Shown here piece by piece: positions 20,808 to 34,200 of a stretch of DNA of 64,000 nt. The stretch is from Mesocentrotus franciscanus. Lineage: Eukaryota > Echinodermata > Echinoidea > Camarodonta > Strongylocentrotidae. The stretch covers positions 25,111,906 through 25,175,905 of the forward strand of contig CP137668.1 in NCBI GenBank assembly GCA_037976565.1. Direction: 5' to 3'. Positions within the stretch are counted from its first letter, which is position 1. Each line of letters begins with the position of its first letter. A program made the translations under genes and the position numbers. The notes beneath the pieces were generated by a model, which was not told where the DNA came from, did no database searches, and saw nothing but the letters and a program-made list of their open reading frames with translations.

Positions 20808-22905
20808 GAGCGAATATTACCACACCTGGAGTGGAATTTCTGTGTTCAAGTATTTTTTTACCTTCCGTCTCTCTCTTCTTCATTCTAATTTGTATGGGTT
20901 CTGTATCATAACCCTTGCAGGCTTCAAAGAGTATTCTCTTATCATCGTACGGAGCGTGACAAGATCACTCCCTTTTTCATCCATGCTCTTTGCACTATAG
21001 ATATCTCCTCTGTGTTTAAAAATAAAAGGAGGGAGGGGGCTAACTTTACCTATCATACACAAGCAAGGCTTTTGAGTAATTCCCTTACACTAGATAATTC
21101 ATGGAAAAGGAAACAACCACTTACATTTTGATTGTGCGCAGCTTTCTAAATACACAAATGGCATCCCAAATACACTTAACGTGGTTAAAAATCTTTTTTC
21201 ACAAGATCATCTCCAAAAGTGCAAAATATTTGATTTCAAATGTTAAACTTTTAGCAAAGTTGCAATAAGGCAATGTGTTCCATGATCAATATTTGAATTT
21301 TTAACATAGCTTTATTTTTTTCTGCTACAAAAGAAATATCAAATGCAGAAGAAAAACGGTTTCATGTAAAGGTTAAAAGAAATTGTAGTTTGCATTTGAC
21401 TATTGTTAAAGCAATAACATTTGACTGGGAGAATACCCAAAATATTGACAATCGGAATGTTTCCACTGGAAACTTGCAAAGTAATGAAATTGTTTACCCA
21501 GAATAGAAGCGGGAAAGTAAACGCTAAACAGAATGTAACCAGTCTGTTTCTACAGAAGCATGATAATCCGCTCAGTTAACAGACTCACCCGGTATTCTGG
21601 TTGTCTGGGAAGTGGGTGCTCCATGCAATAAGGTGCTGTGTCACATGACCTTCAACACTAATGCATTTCTACAGAACTGAGAAAACGAGCGTACCCAGAA
21701 AAATCCAGCTCTAGAGATGGGTATGCTATCCTTTTAGTGTTAATGTTACAAGCAGATTATGGTGTTGTTTTAACATACAGAAGCCCCTACCTGGAAAACC
21801 CCAGAAATTAACAGCGAGTAACGGTATTTGAAGTCCGGTAGAAATGTGCTGAGTGTCTCTCTGAGATATGTAACTGGGTATCCTATACTTTCTGAACTAA
21901 ATACCAAGTTTGTACTTTTTCTCTTGTTCTTGTCTGTGTCAAAGATTATATGTATTTGCCTTTCAAGGAACATGTCACCCAGTGTAACATTTCTGTGTTA
22001 AGTTTGTTCAATATTGTGGAATGAATTGCATGTTATCTTACTATTTTTTATGACAGTCATATAAGTACTTGACTAAATGAGTGTCACAGAATGTTTTATG
22101 AAAACTGACAAAGCAAAGGTCAGATAAAGAAATGGAAAGAGTACCTTTTGTCAGTGGTAAATATGATTTTGCTTTAAAGCATATTAGGCATGAAAACAGC
22201 ATACTCGGTTTGATGAAGTGAAATTAGGAAGTTCTTGATAAAGATTTCCTGAGGTGTATTTGTTCCAAAGGGGATCATGGGGAAACTTTATTGAATATAT
22301 TTCTGTTGTATTCATTTTACTAAGTCCTGTATTTAACTTGTACCTATGGCTCTCTTTAAATGAGGATGTGCAGTTAAATAGAAATTAGTAAAACAGCCAG
22401 ATTTTAATCCCACTCATTCCATTTTCAACTTTTCAATTTTGCCTGCAGTATCGATTGAAATACTAATTTGAGATCTAACCTGAGATTTAGGAATAAGTCC
22501 ATAAACACATTATATACTTACTCCAATACCATTCTTTCTAGATGGTAATATTTAGATTATACAGTATGAGTATAAAGATAACTTGTCTCAAGTTTTGATC
22601 AAAGAAATTACTATCAAACAGTATTGTGTGTTTATCTCTAGTTTTTCTGTTTTTTTCTTCTTCTTTTTCTCGTCACAGAGAAAAGATGATGTCGCTGCAA
22701 TAGCTATTTTTGTTACTCTTGAGAAAATAATGAAATTTTCTTCCACTTCTTGATGTTACTGGAGGCTGCTTGTGGGTTATACAATAATCAATGAGTTGCC
22801 TTTTTCCAGATACATTTATTATGATGATGATGTCTGAAGATGATGATGTAATTTAAAATTTCCCAGTTTTGCATCTTGGAATGAATAAATGAGCTGTATG
22901 CCAGA
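20808..22905 (+). other. Probable SPAG1 3' untranslated region and flank
   Basis: AT-rich, with no coding signal or recognised repeat. The first well placed AATAAA I would favour is at 22884-22889, and an A/T-rich AATAAA-like site also lies near 21020. The true cleavage site cannot be fixed from sequence. Confidence 0.35.
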
Positions 22906-23836
22906 ATTATATTTGCACTGTTATGTATGTCTTCTTGTAGGAAAACTTAACGTTGGAAATATGCGTGTTTTAAATGTATTCTTAAACAGTTCATGATAAT
23001 GCCACCAAATCCATTCATATTTTTTTGGAAAGCATGACATCCAAGAAAATAGAATCAGAGTTAAATGCTTTTGTCATGAATTTGTAGAAGAAAAAAAAAC
23101 ATTTCTCTCAAATGTATTTTGTAAATGTAGAGAAATACAGAGGGGCAAATTAAAAAAAAAAATTGAGTTGTGTCTTTCAAGCAATTTGTAATGGAATAAT
23201 GCACAACTAACGCCCAAACATAAAGTACAATTAAGATATGAGAATGATAAGGATTAGAATTTTTCAAATGAAGGAATGCATGAAAATATCTATGTGTGTG
23301 AAAGTGCATTAAAATCTGTAAACAATAATATGAAAGTCTAAGACCCCCAAAAAAAAAAAAAAAACAACAACAACATCTAATTGGCAGTGCTGTGCATGTA
23401 CTTAAATGAAGGGCTTCAAGGACACCTTCATTGTATAGATGTTGCCTATAAAATTTGAATAATTTTTTCTCTTAACTTTTTGAAGTAAGTGATTGTGAGC
23501 TTATGGTTTATTCTTGATAGATAGAGATTGATCACTGAAGTTCTGAGAAGATATAAACTATATCAAGAATATTTCATATTTTCATGATCACTTTGTGCAA
23601 AAAGGAAAGAAGAACAAAATGTTCCATCTTTATGGGCGACAGTGTATGTACGTGTTAGTATGAATTGAGAACAGAAAAGGGAGCAGGAGATGGGAAGGAA
23701 GACAATGAAAAGGATGGGTAAAAGTATGTTCAACGCATGCAAATGCCATCTTAAATTCCGACAGAGTACGGACCACGACAAAGGTGATATGCCCACTTTT
23801 CAGTCAGAACAAACCACCAAACACGGTTTGAGGTCA

Positions 23837-24515
23837 GGGGCCTGTTTCATAAAGCTTGTGACTTACGACTATAACAAATTTGATAATTATATTTGCTTAC
23901 ATAGCGCCTAACACTTACTTTATCAAAAGTCTCTAAGCGCTCTACAATAATGCAGCATAATTACCCTGGCTTTAGCAGTGCAGCTTTCACGCGCTCTGCG
24001 TTTCAAGGAATACATTCCTACCAAGTCCCCATTTACTTCACCTGGGTGGAGTGTGGCAAATGTAGATCAATGTCTTGTCAAAGTACATTAGTGCCGTGGC
24101 GGGACTCGAACCGCGGACCTTGTGATCGACAGTCCGGCGACGTATCCACTCGACCACGACACCTCTATGACAAATCTAGTTGCGACTATGGCAACCTGTT
24201 ATAGAAGTGAAAATCCGTTTCATAAAACTAATAACAAGATGATATCGTCAATAATTTGTTGATAGTTCGCGAACGAGCCTGATTGCGCTGGCGCACTTTT
24301 TTTGGGGGGCAAAACAACGTCGTCTGCGCAATTACGCAATCGAGAACGAGTAGTAAACAAAACACAGCTGTACTACCGTAGCCAGCGATTTTTTTCATCG
24401 CTAAAGTTTTATGAAACGGAAAGTTACCACTGCTTCCAAATTTTCTGCAGAAACTGGAATTTACTGCTGAAAATGGGACTTACCGCTACGGTAAATGCTT
24501 TATGAAACGGGCCCC
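23837..24515 (+). mobile_element. DNA element with GGGGCC-GTTTCATAAAGC ends, carrying a nested SINE
   Basis: The left end GGGGCCTGTTTCATAAAGC is the inverted copy of the right end GCTTTATGAAACGGGCCCC, one base different. Subterminal copies of TTTCATAAA occur inside. The SINE at 23880-24163 lies within it. No transposase ORF remains. Confidence 0.6.
23880..24165 (-). mobile_element. tRNA-derived SINE with target duplication
   Basis: On the minus strand it starts with a 74-base tRNA-like head (24163 down to 24090). The acceptor GGTGTCG pairs with CGGCACT, the A box is TGGTCGAGTGG and the B box is GGTTCGAGTCC. The body matches 11768-11995. TATAACAAAT (23870-23879) and TATGACAAAT (24166-24175) look like a target duplication with one mismatch. 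Confidence 0.65.
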
Positions 24516-25109
24516 AGATTGCGACCGATTATTATTCATTATTTTTAGATGAAATGATCACCGATCCTATTCGGGCTTTAAGCGCCATATCATAATGTAA
24601 GAATGAATAAGACTTTCAATAATTGTTTATGCTACTTGATAAGATAAACTATAAATGCGAGCCAGCGTAGCAAGCGAGTTTTTGAGGAAATTTGAGAAAA
24701 ATTGCTCTCGATTGTTTTGAATTGGGAACGATGTTAGGAGGCCATGAGAAATCTATTGTTTCTGGGGATGAGGGTGATAACTGTATCCTGTCATAGCACG
24801 TATGATAATCAGGCACGTAGCCACGGGGGCACGTGCCCCAATTTCCAAGATCAGACACCCCTCCTCTTAGACCCCTCCCCAGTCCCCAGGACGTCGATCA
24901 ATTACATGTATGTGCCCCCCCCCCAAACATCAAACTATGGCTACGGCGCTGATGATCATTATGTCTCGGTCTTTTTAAATATGAATGACATTTGGCAATA
25001 CAAATACAATCGCCTTGAGTTTGGAAACTCGTACATTGTCTAAACCGTTGTATTCTTGAACAAGGGCGATTGGTTATCTTGATATTATAATGATGAAGTT
25101 TGAAAGGGC

Positions 25110-25406
25110 ATAGGGTTTAAATGATGATAAGTTGGAAGATGCCTCTTTTATGGGCACTAGTCAAACTATAAGGGGCACTCATCAGATTAAAAAGCGGCAC
25201 TTGATACAAAGGAAAAGAGGAATTGTCAAAGTAAAATGGGCACCTCACGAGTTTGATAGGGGCACTTGTAGGAAATGAAAAGGGGCATTTATAAGATAAG
25301 AGAAGGGACACTTGTAAGAAGGGAAAGAGGATATTTATTACAAAGGAAAAGGAGCACTTGTCAAATTTAAAGGGGTGCCTATCAAATTAAACAGGGGCAT
25401 ACATCA
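25110..25406 (+). repeat. Degenerate tandem repeat of about 27-30 bases running into the gap
   Basis: Repeated AGGGGCACTTGT-CAAATTAAA-type units. The same unit in reverse orientation (AAGTGCCCC) is seen at 41930-42045. Confidence 0.6.
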
Positions 25407-25906
25407 NNNNNNNNNNNNNNNNNNNNNNNNNNNNNNNNNNNNNNNNNNNNNNNNNNNNNNNNNNNNNNNNNNNNNNNNNNNNNNNNNNNNNNNNNNNNNN
25501 NNNNNNNNNNNNNNNNNNNNNNNNNNNNNNNNNNNNNNNNNNNNNNNNNNNNNNNNNNNNNNNNNNNNNNNNNNNNNNNNNNNNNNNNNNNNNNNNNNNN
25601 NNNNNNNNNNNNNNNNNNNNNNNNNNNNNNNNNNNNNNNNNNNNNNNNNNNNNNNNNNNNNNNNNNNNNNNNNNNNNNNNNNNNNNNNNNNNNNNNNNNN
25701 NNNNNNNNNNNNNNNNNNNNNNNNNNNNNNNNNNNNNNNNNNNNNNNNNNNNNNNNNNNNNNNNNNNNNNNNNNNNNNNNNNNNNNNNNNNNNNNNNNNN
25801 NNNNNNNNNNNNNNNNNNNNNNNNNNNNNNNNNNNNNNNNNNNNNNNNNNNNNNNNNNNNNNNNNNNNNNNNNNNNNNNNNNNNNNNNNNNNNNNNNNNN
25901 NNNNNN
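25407..25906. other. Assembly gap of exactly 500 N
   Basis: A round-number gap, so its true size is unknown. It is preceded by a tandem repeat that may have stopped assembly. Confidence 0.95.
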
Positions 25907-26321
25907 GGTAGGCTTATATGATTTTTCGAATTCATTTCTACATGTATTCTACTGGTTATAGTGCTCTATACTTGTATCAAGTATATTCATGTATAGTCTT
26001 CGAACATTTTATTAATCAAGTTAATGTGCCTTGGTTCTACCGGTCTTCATGACTAAAAACTAAAATTTGAACCGGACGATGGGTTAAGGTTTTGTTCAAA
26101 ATAGGGTTAAACAAAGGAAGTTAGTCCGAGGTCTAAGTTTTTTTTTTTGTTACACGTGATCATAGACCCAGTGTCGGGTTCGAACAGAATCAGTAGAATA
26201 AGGACGTATTTATTTTGATCTATATTTATCTTTCTATTAATTATACCGCTATTATTTATATTACCAGATTCCACTTAGTGCTATTTTGATATTATAAATT
26301 ACCTGCAGCACTTATTACATG

Positions 26322-26605
26322 ATTGTTTGAATGTCTTTTTTCCCTTAATGGAAAGATTTGTTTTTTCTTGGGAATTTGAGAATAGTTGGTATATTTGCAT
26401 TGTTCGTTCATGTCTATTCAATTCTTACACTTCTTACTATATACTGATATTAATGTATTTCAATAGTCAGATTGTTTGAATGTCTTTTCCCTTAATGGAG
26501 TATAATAAAGATTTGTTTTTCTTGGGAATTTGAGAATAGTTGGTATTTATTTGCATTGTTCGTTCATGTCTATTCAATTCTTACACTTATTACTATATAT
26601 TACTA
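26322..26605 (+). repeat. Tandem duplication of about 145 bases
   Basis: GATTGTTTGAATGTCTTTT, CTTGGGAATTTGAGAATAG and TGTTCGTTCATGTCTATTC occur twice in the same order, with small indels. Confidence 0.8.
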
Positions 26606-26606
26606 T

Positions 26607-26808
26607 TTTAATAGTCAGAATGCGAATTGCATACGTTACGTGCCATTAGGTTGGATAAGCCATGTTTGCCCTACCTAGCAGCAATTAATGCATGCAATTC
26701 GCATTCTATTGAAATACAATTATTCGTAACAGGTGAATGGACTAATTTGCAACAAGGCACGCAACACAGATTTGTGGATTAAATATGATTACATTACGAA
26801 AATGGCCT
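26607..26808 (-). repeat. Dispersed repeat, reverse copy of the 18070 family
   Basis: Ends ATTACATTACGAAAATGGCC on the plus strand and contains CTACCTAGCAGCAATTAATG. An internal inverted segment (AATGCGAATTGCAT) is seen. Confidence 0.5.
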
Positions 26809-27557
26809 AATGGCTAAAGTTCGCTTACAGGTACGACGGGGCAAAGTTCGATTTTGATATACAGTGCTTCCCAGGAAAAACTAACCCGAAAACAAAGGAT
26901 CGAATGAAATGTCTGTCATTCTACACCCTCCTTTCTCTCTCTCTCTCTCCCTCTCTCATCTGAATGTACTATATCGCAAAGAAACTGACACCATTATTAC
27001 AAGTGCAATAAAATCCATATATATATATATATATCAATAGTTTAACATGGACAATATTAATCTCTGTAAAACACATTCTATATTAACTTTGCGAATATAA
27101 ACATTCTTAGACTTACAACGTTGGCCTGTACACTGTATTTCACATACAGAAAAATTAGCTCTTGAGACCATCCCAAAGCTTTGGTTTTGTCTCATTGAAT
27201 ATTTAGACATCACAATGCCACTGGCTTATGTTTGTCTGTTGCTCTCAAAAAGCTATTTTCATACAAAGTACATCTATATATACAAATACAAAAATGAAAT
27301 ATACATTTATCATATGACAACAAATATTTATGTATATGCAGTTGGTTGACCATGACCTAAATACGATTGTTCTCCTCTCCCTATTACCATTGCAAGCCTT
27401 TAAAAAATACTGGTATCTTTGAAATAAAATGACATAAGTTCTACTGGTCTAATTCATCAAAACTAATGCACAGTCGTTTGATTGCTCATCAGGATCAGCA
27501 TGCAATTTGACATTATGAGCATTCCATTTGATTCTTAGGGCAAGCGATCATTCTTAA

Positions 27558-28141
27558 AGGGCAATCCAACCCTTGTAATAAGTTGATTTGTATGAAAGCA
27601 GAAAAATAACAAACAGAATGGCAAAAGTTTGAAATGAATCGAACCCATAGTAAGGAAGTTATGAATGTTTGAAATATGAGATCACTATGTCTAATCAAAT
27701 CTCAAATTGGTAGTTTGGTCAGTGGATTGTGATGTAGGACGTGGATAACTCTCCCAGTTGTCGTGTATAAAAATATCACTACTTTCTGTTTTTCTCGGAA
27801 GTTCCCTCTCCTTTGGGGCACTACTCAAAACATATTATAGATAGCATATTATTACAGGTCCTCTAAAAAGAATAGACCCTCCTGAGCCATGATTTTTTGA
27901 CAAATTTATATTCTAGTGATTTTTAGATGTTGGAACAGATGGGAAAGTAGTCCGGCACTACATCACAGTGACATTACTGCTTCAGCCAATTTGAAGTGCC
28001 CATACATATAGTGATTACAACTGTCAAAAATTCATAACTTTCTTATATTTAGTCAGATTTAATTGAAACTTTCATCAGTTTGGTTCTCTGATTTTTCCTG
28101 CTTTCTTTTAGAGTAGTTGTCTATTTGGGTAGGATTTCCCT
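27558..28141 (+). mobile_element. TTAA-flanked MITE (piggyBac-type target site)
   Basis: TTAA at 27554-27557 and 28142-28145. Ends are AGGGCAATCCAACCC and GGGTAGGATTTCCCT, near inverted. 584 bases, no ORF. Confidence 0.55.
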
Positions 28142-28145
28142 TTAA

Positions 28146-30791
28146 ATCACATTCACACAGCATGCATTGTTATAAATTGGGCAGTGACATTTTAATCATA
28201 TCCAGAGAGCAGTCAAATTCATAAAAGCTTCGGACCTCAAATTCTTGGGAGGTTAACAATGGACTTGCATCAAATACTGACTGGATCAAGTGAAAACAAA
28301 GAAACTTGAATTGAACAAATACATGATCACTTCTGAGAAGTTTTGATCTCAATAGAGATCACAGATTTTCATGTGGAATGTATATTTCTTCAATTCTGAA
28401 CTGAAGTCACATGTTAAAGACATGATGCAAATAGCTAGCTATCTTTGATTTAGAATTTATTCTGGTATACATCTTCATGTAACATAATAGTTGCTCCAAC
28501 CAATATACATGTACCTTGAATGTTACCCTTTTCATATACGTTTCTCTGTTCAATAGGTACAATAAAAATAGAGCAACATTTGTAGATACAAAATATGTCA
28601 AAATACAGGGAGCAACAATTTTTTCTTTTCTATCGTTCTTGCTAATATGTGCCCAAAGAATATGTACATTCTTGTCAACACAGACTACTCCAATTTTTGT
28701 TTAATACTTTACAATGCACTTTATTTGCAAAGAAATGAAAGCCGTGGTCTAATTTTTTTATAGGCAACAGAATACAGATTTAAGCATCTATTTTGCACCT
28801 CATACATGTAGATAAGACTTTGTGGTAAAACTTGAAGCTCTTTGATTTTTCTTTTTATTTTAGTATATGTAACTGAAATTATAATGAATGGATAGCAAAA
28901 CTCTATACTTGAGGTGACTATAATACATGAGCATTCCCATTCACTACATCATAAGCAAATCAGATCGATTGACTGATGGGAAGTTCTGTCCGAGATGGAA
29001 TGCAATTTCACTATGACTAATCAACATTACATTTACGATTATATAATAGTGGCATAGTGGTCTTCACTTGGTGTTTAACTGAAAGATTTCAAATTCAAAC
29101 CTGGCACTGATGTCTTTGGCAATCATTCAATAATGTTGCTTGTAAGCGAGAAATGTACTTACTGAATTCAAGAGTGTTCTTTTCATAATTAAAAACGATG
29201 TACTATCACAGAGAGGTTTTGGGCATCAAGCTACTGCTGGAACTTACGGAAAAAAGCCTGGACTGGAAGAGGACCCGAAGGCCAAACCAGAAGGTTTTTG
29301 TGACCCGGCCTGGTTCGACTCCCAGCTCTAAATAAAGCCCAGCAGTCCTTTAGATATTTTAAGAATGAACATGGAAATTGCAAACCTGTTATGTGGTATG
29401 GGTTTTCTGCTTCTCATTAGAAATTACTTACAATCTGCAGAGGAACTACTAATGAAAATGTGTTGTATGTTATATGTATAAAACCACCATACTATATGAT
29501 AACAAAGGAAAAGACCATTATACGAAAATATTTGGCATTACTGATTACCGTCTTTACATATATTTATTTTCCTACAAAACCAATGGCCTTGCCATCAAGA
29601 AAGAAGGAATTAGGACTAGTGTTGTTTGGAAATGTTTAACTGACAGGAGGATAAAAATCAAAAACTAAAAAAATCCATAATATGGTGACATGTAAAATAG
29701 CACTTACTTACACATGGGACTAAAGTTAAAATATAGCAAAGCTGTGAAGAAAATGTTCTAAAACCTTCACTTTTGCATCTAAGAATTCTTGGAGTAGCAT
29801 GCTGAAAACAAATATTGAAAGAACTTCCATCATTCAGAAGTGGATTTGGTCATTTATAGTGAATAAAGTCTGTTCCTACTTTAAAATTTTTGATTTCCAA
29901 GTATCTGTATATAGAACCAGAAGTCCAGCAGTCACAGTCTGGCGATCGCAATTGTTACATGTACATGCTGGGTATCGAGTCCTAAAGATCCTGACTTTTT
30001 TATATTCCATCTTAGAAACATCACAAAAAAAAATATCAATATTTGGATGGTAAAACAGACTTTTGAAATGTGTTTATCAAGTTTTTTATCAATTTAAATT
30101 TGTTTCAAAATTTGTTGTTAAGATGCTACTGAAGAATTGTGTAAAATGTGAAATTTCAGCCCATGTTCTTCACAGTTTGGGTTTCATTTAGCTTCAGTTG
30201 TCCTAAATCATCAACATAGTTTCAATTTAACACCAAGCTTAACAACAGTTAAACAAAAATATAAAAATAATGGAGATATAACAACACTGATCAGGACTGA
30301 TTGCACCCATGGCAGATCTTGAGTTTTGTATTATACATGTAAGTCTCTGTCCTGACCAGGACACATAATGCAAAACTACCGGTAATGTTACCAAAGTCTT
30401 TCTTAGTCTCCGCCTATGGATTCCCTAGTCTTGATTGCATCACTGAACTCTGTGGACAGTCACAATTAGGCCTAAATTTCACTCAACATGTCTCTTACCA
30501 CTTTTAACAGCACCATCTAATATGGGGTCCATCACAGGGTCAAGCATTAATCATCATACAGGTGTATCTTTGGTGAGGAATGGAAAAGAGTTGTTCTATA
30601 AACAATCAGTCACTCTTAACCGTTGCCTATGGAATTCCCTTAATCCCATAGACTTAATGCAGGATCCACTCAGTTCCTGTAGGCAATGGGTTAACAATCA
30701 AACTTGTTCAAACCATACCCAGTGGGGCAAGGAGTACAGAATGTTGGTTTGGGTTCTAACATAAATGTTCACTGTGGATATGGTATCTGAA
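28146..30791. other. Non-coding stretch downstream of MEA1
   Basis: No coding signal. The MEA1 3' untranslated region should begin at 30791 and run leftwards, but several minus-strand AATAAA sites (for example 28720-28725) prevent a choice. Confidence 0.3.
29047..29112 (+). repeat. Possible tRNA-like SINE fragment
   Basis: TGGCATAGTGGTC and AAATTCAAACC resemble A and B boxes at suitable spacing. No body or target duplication is recognised. Confidence 0.25.
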
Positions 30792-31274
30792 TCATCTCTT
30801 TGTACCAGTTCCTTTCACCTGAGCTGCATTCCCAGTCCTAAGCTGCTGTGTCTCATGCTTACATTGTATCCTAGCAACCAACTGTTCTTTCCAGTTGCTC
30901 TCATCCACGGCCCTTGCCCAGGTAGGGATGGCTGCTGTCGGTAAAGATATCCCCGCCATAGCAGCTCGGATCTGGTCATCTGCGGCCATCCTTTCTTTCC
31001 TCTGTTCCAGCGTCAGTCCCGTATCGGTGTGCATGTCCTGGCTTGCAGCATCTTGGGCGGGGGTGGCCGAGGGAAGGAGTTTGGCAAGATGGATGGGGAG
31101 GTTAGGCTTGGTGGGGTCTGTGGTTGTGCAGGTTTCACTGTACTGGAAATGTGCATGAGGCAGGTCTTGTTCAAGCTCATCATCCAGGTTTCCTGTGGCA
31201 GCACTCGTTTGGGGTTGTGCTGAAGCTGTCTCTTCATCATCCTCATCTTCAGCTTCATTTTCATCATCAGCATG
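30792..31274 (-). CDS. MEA1: MEA1 exon 3 (terminal)
   Basis: Acceptor CCTGTAG. It reads HADDENEAEDEDDEETASAQ onward without a break to the conserved AGISLPTAAIPTWAR block and ends TKR-TGA at 30792-30794. This is the longest and best supported exon of the gene. Confidence 0.92.
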   Translation of the reverse strand, partial: HADDENEAEDEDDEETASAQPQTSAATGNLDDELEQDLPHAHFQYSETCTTTDPTKPNLPIHLAKLLPSATPAQDAASQDMHTDTGLTLEQRKERMAADDQIRAAMAGISLPTAAIPTWARAVDESNWKEQLVARIQCKHETQQLRTGNAAQVKGTGTKR

Positions 31275-34200
31275 CTACAGGATAATGACACAATAGATCA
31301 TTCTTGTAATATATTCATATTTAATGCATAAATCTTTAAGTGCCATGTTACAAATGATTTCATTCACCTGATCCGAATAATTGTATTTCAACAGGCAAAA
31401 TGCGAATTGCATACATTGATTGTTGCTAGGTAAGACAAACATTACGGCTTGTCCTACCTAACAAGCATAAATGAACAGGCAACCTGCATTGGTTTGAATA
31501 TGGGCAAGACAAAAAAAATGACTGTTCATACCTCTTGGTCCTGCATCAAAAGTTGATAACCCCCATACTGAGAATCTCCCCCTGTCTCTGCTCCTCCACC
31601 ATCATCACTGTCTTCCTCCTCGCTGCTCATATCACCTGCAAATAATCAAAGAGTCAACAAGAGTTATAGTCCAAGGTATAAATGTAAAGTCAATAAAAAA
31701 GTGATGTAAAGTCAATAACAAAAGGCAACAAGTCTTGTCAATGACTTTGAAGGTACCCACAACACTCTTTCATCCTCCACCCCTCTCTTTTTTTCCCCGT
31801 CTCCTCATTTCTGTAACTTTGGAATTTGAGAAAGAGAATTTGTATTGCTGCAGGTCGTGCAGGTGATGTTCGAGGATTGTACATGTAAAGAGCCCAATTT
31901 TCTGACATTTTCATTTAAGAGTACTTTTGAACCAATTAATTAATGAGAATCTACATTAAACTTGGCTCATATTTACCTCTCAAAGACTGTACACACTATG
32001 CATCCTAAGGAGATCAAAGGCAAGCCTGACGGATGTGGAAACTGCTTACCTAGATCACTTATATAAGACCCACCCTTGAATATGCTTTCCCATTTGGCAC
32101 ACTTCAATTACTTGGTAATGAGACCAATAAATTAGAATTCCTTCAAAAACAGGCACTCATTATAATTGTAGGATATTATGTTGATTATACCAATGCCTTC
32201 GCCATGACTAATCTTCCTACCCTTTCTTCTAGAAGGGATTCACTTTTGTTAAAATTTGGACAAAAGCTATGAACTTAAAACACCACAAACACCTTCTTGC
32301 CCTTCCTAAGTCAGTTTCAAGCACAAGACAATTGCATATTATGTCTAGTTTTCCTACAATTAAATATGAAAGATATTGTAAATCTACTATCCCTCATCTT
32401 GCCAGAATCTTGAAATAACCCCCCCCCCCCACGGTTTCATAGCATATTATCTCAAATCATATTGGAATCAATTATGTAAACATACATGCCTGGATTGTAT
32501 GGTGTATCATCACATTTCAGCGTCTAATTAGTAATTATCATATTTGTTGTAAATGGAACTTTTGTATGCACTCCTCTTCTTCTCTCCCTTTCTCTCGCCC
32601 TGGGTCTTCCTCCCTGATCTATAGATCTCTCCCTTCATCCTCCTCCCCTCTCAGTTTTTTTCCGTCTCTCCTTGTTTCTTCTTATATCCCCCTTCTCTCT
32701 TGTTACATGTGTTTTAAATATTATCCCGCTTTCCTAATTTTGACTTCTCTTAATGTTCTAATATGCATGAAAACATTATGTCATTATGTTATACAGTATA
32801 TGCATACAGTTTGTACATTCAAGCATTTGTGTAATATTTCTTTCGATTGTATTGTTTAGCAATAATACTTTATGTATACTTCTGAATATTGTACACTGTC
32901 TCAGTTCACAATCTACTTTTCTCTCTTTCACTTCCTCTTTCTCCCTCTTTCTCCCTCTCTCTGTCTCTCTGTTTTCCTTTCTCACTCTCATCTCTATTTC
33001 TCCTAACCTTTTATCTTCCCCTTCGTACAGGGGAAACTTGACAGAACAAGGTAGGCTATAACGAGGTAACGGTTATGAGGATATTGTTACAGCCCAAATC
33101 AATTTACATGTAATTCTATGGCCGCATGAACCTCTTATAACGAGATTGGCTATAACGAGTATTCGCCTATAACAAGCTAAATCCTGTGCCCCTAAAACAA
33201 AGAAAAACACTGTTAATCATTCCCATTATAACAAGCAATTTCACTGCTCTTCATGTGTACGACAAGTCATTGGAGCACAACCTTCTTTCGCTCTGAGATC
33301 AGCATTGCACACAAATTGTGCAAGCACAGTGCACTGAACGATGTTGGGTCAGACCTGCCAACCTCTGGAGTTCAAAAATGTATTCTTTAATCCCAAAAGT
33401 TGTATGTTACTGACAAAAATTGTATTAAAAACAAAAACAAGGATCACTGCCTCTTACAGTTCCTACATACAGGAAGAATTATTTTTATGGATCATTGGTT
33501 GAATATGCATGATTTCGTCACGACTGGTGTGTTCGATGAACCAATTAACATCCCCAAATTGCCAATGTGAGATGCTTGTAGAATACTTTACAGGACAGAA
33601 TGGGCATTTTGCCATTGAAAATGGCAACACACACACAAAATACAAAAAAATACAAAAAATGGAAAATCGTATGGAAAATCGTACTGTCATATTTACTTCT
33701 AAAAATCGTACAAAATACGATTAAATCGTACTGGTTGGCAGCTCTGTTGGGTGCGCCTAGGCTCGCCTGAGCGCTGGCTATACGTACGGTATTATGTGCT
33801 GTGTAATAACACTTCACAGATATTGGCTTTTCAAGCATGCTCGCTCTTGATCTAGTGCGCGAGAAAGAGTGAAGGTGTGACTGTGACTAGTACAATGATT
33901 ATGATTGGACAGTCGATTGGGTAAGAAGGCAGCGCACATGCACAACAAAGAGAGGAATCCAGTTACACATTGTCGGCGCATTTATCACAGAGGCCGATAC
34001 GATTGGCTAAGACAAAGTCAGTTTTACTTGGAGGTACATAATGCTTTATTCAAGAGCAGGGGAGAAAAATATGTACGGGGACCGGCTCATGACATTTTTA
34101 AGTAGCGTGCGTGATTGAGATCGAGAGGCCGCTACTGTTCACTGGTAATTTAACATCTTATAGTTAAAATGTACATACTGTACATCAAACGCATTTGCCG

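Noticed and set aside
25375..25935. Open frames of about 180 codons across the gap
   Set aside because: They consist of N only.
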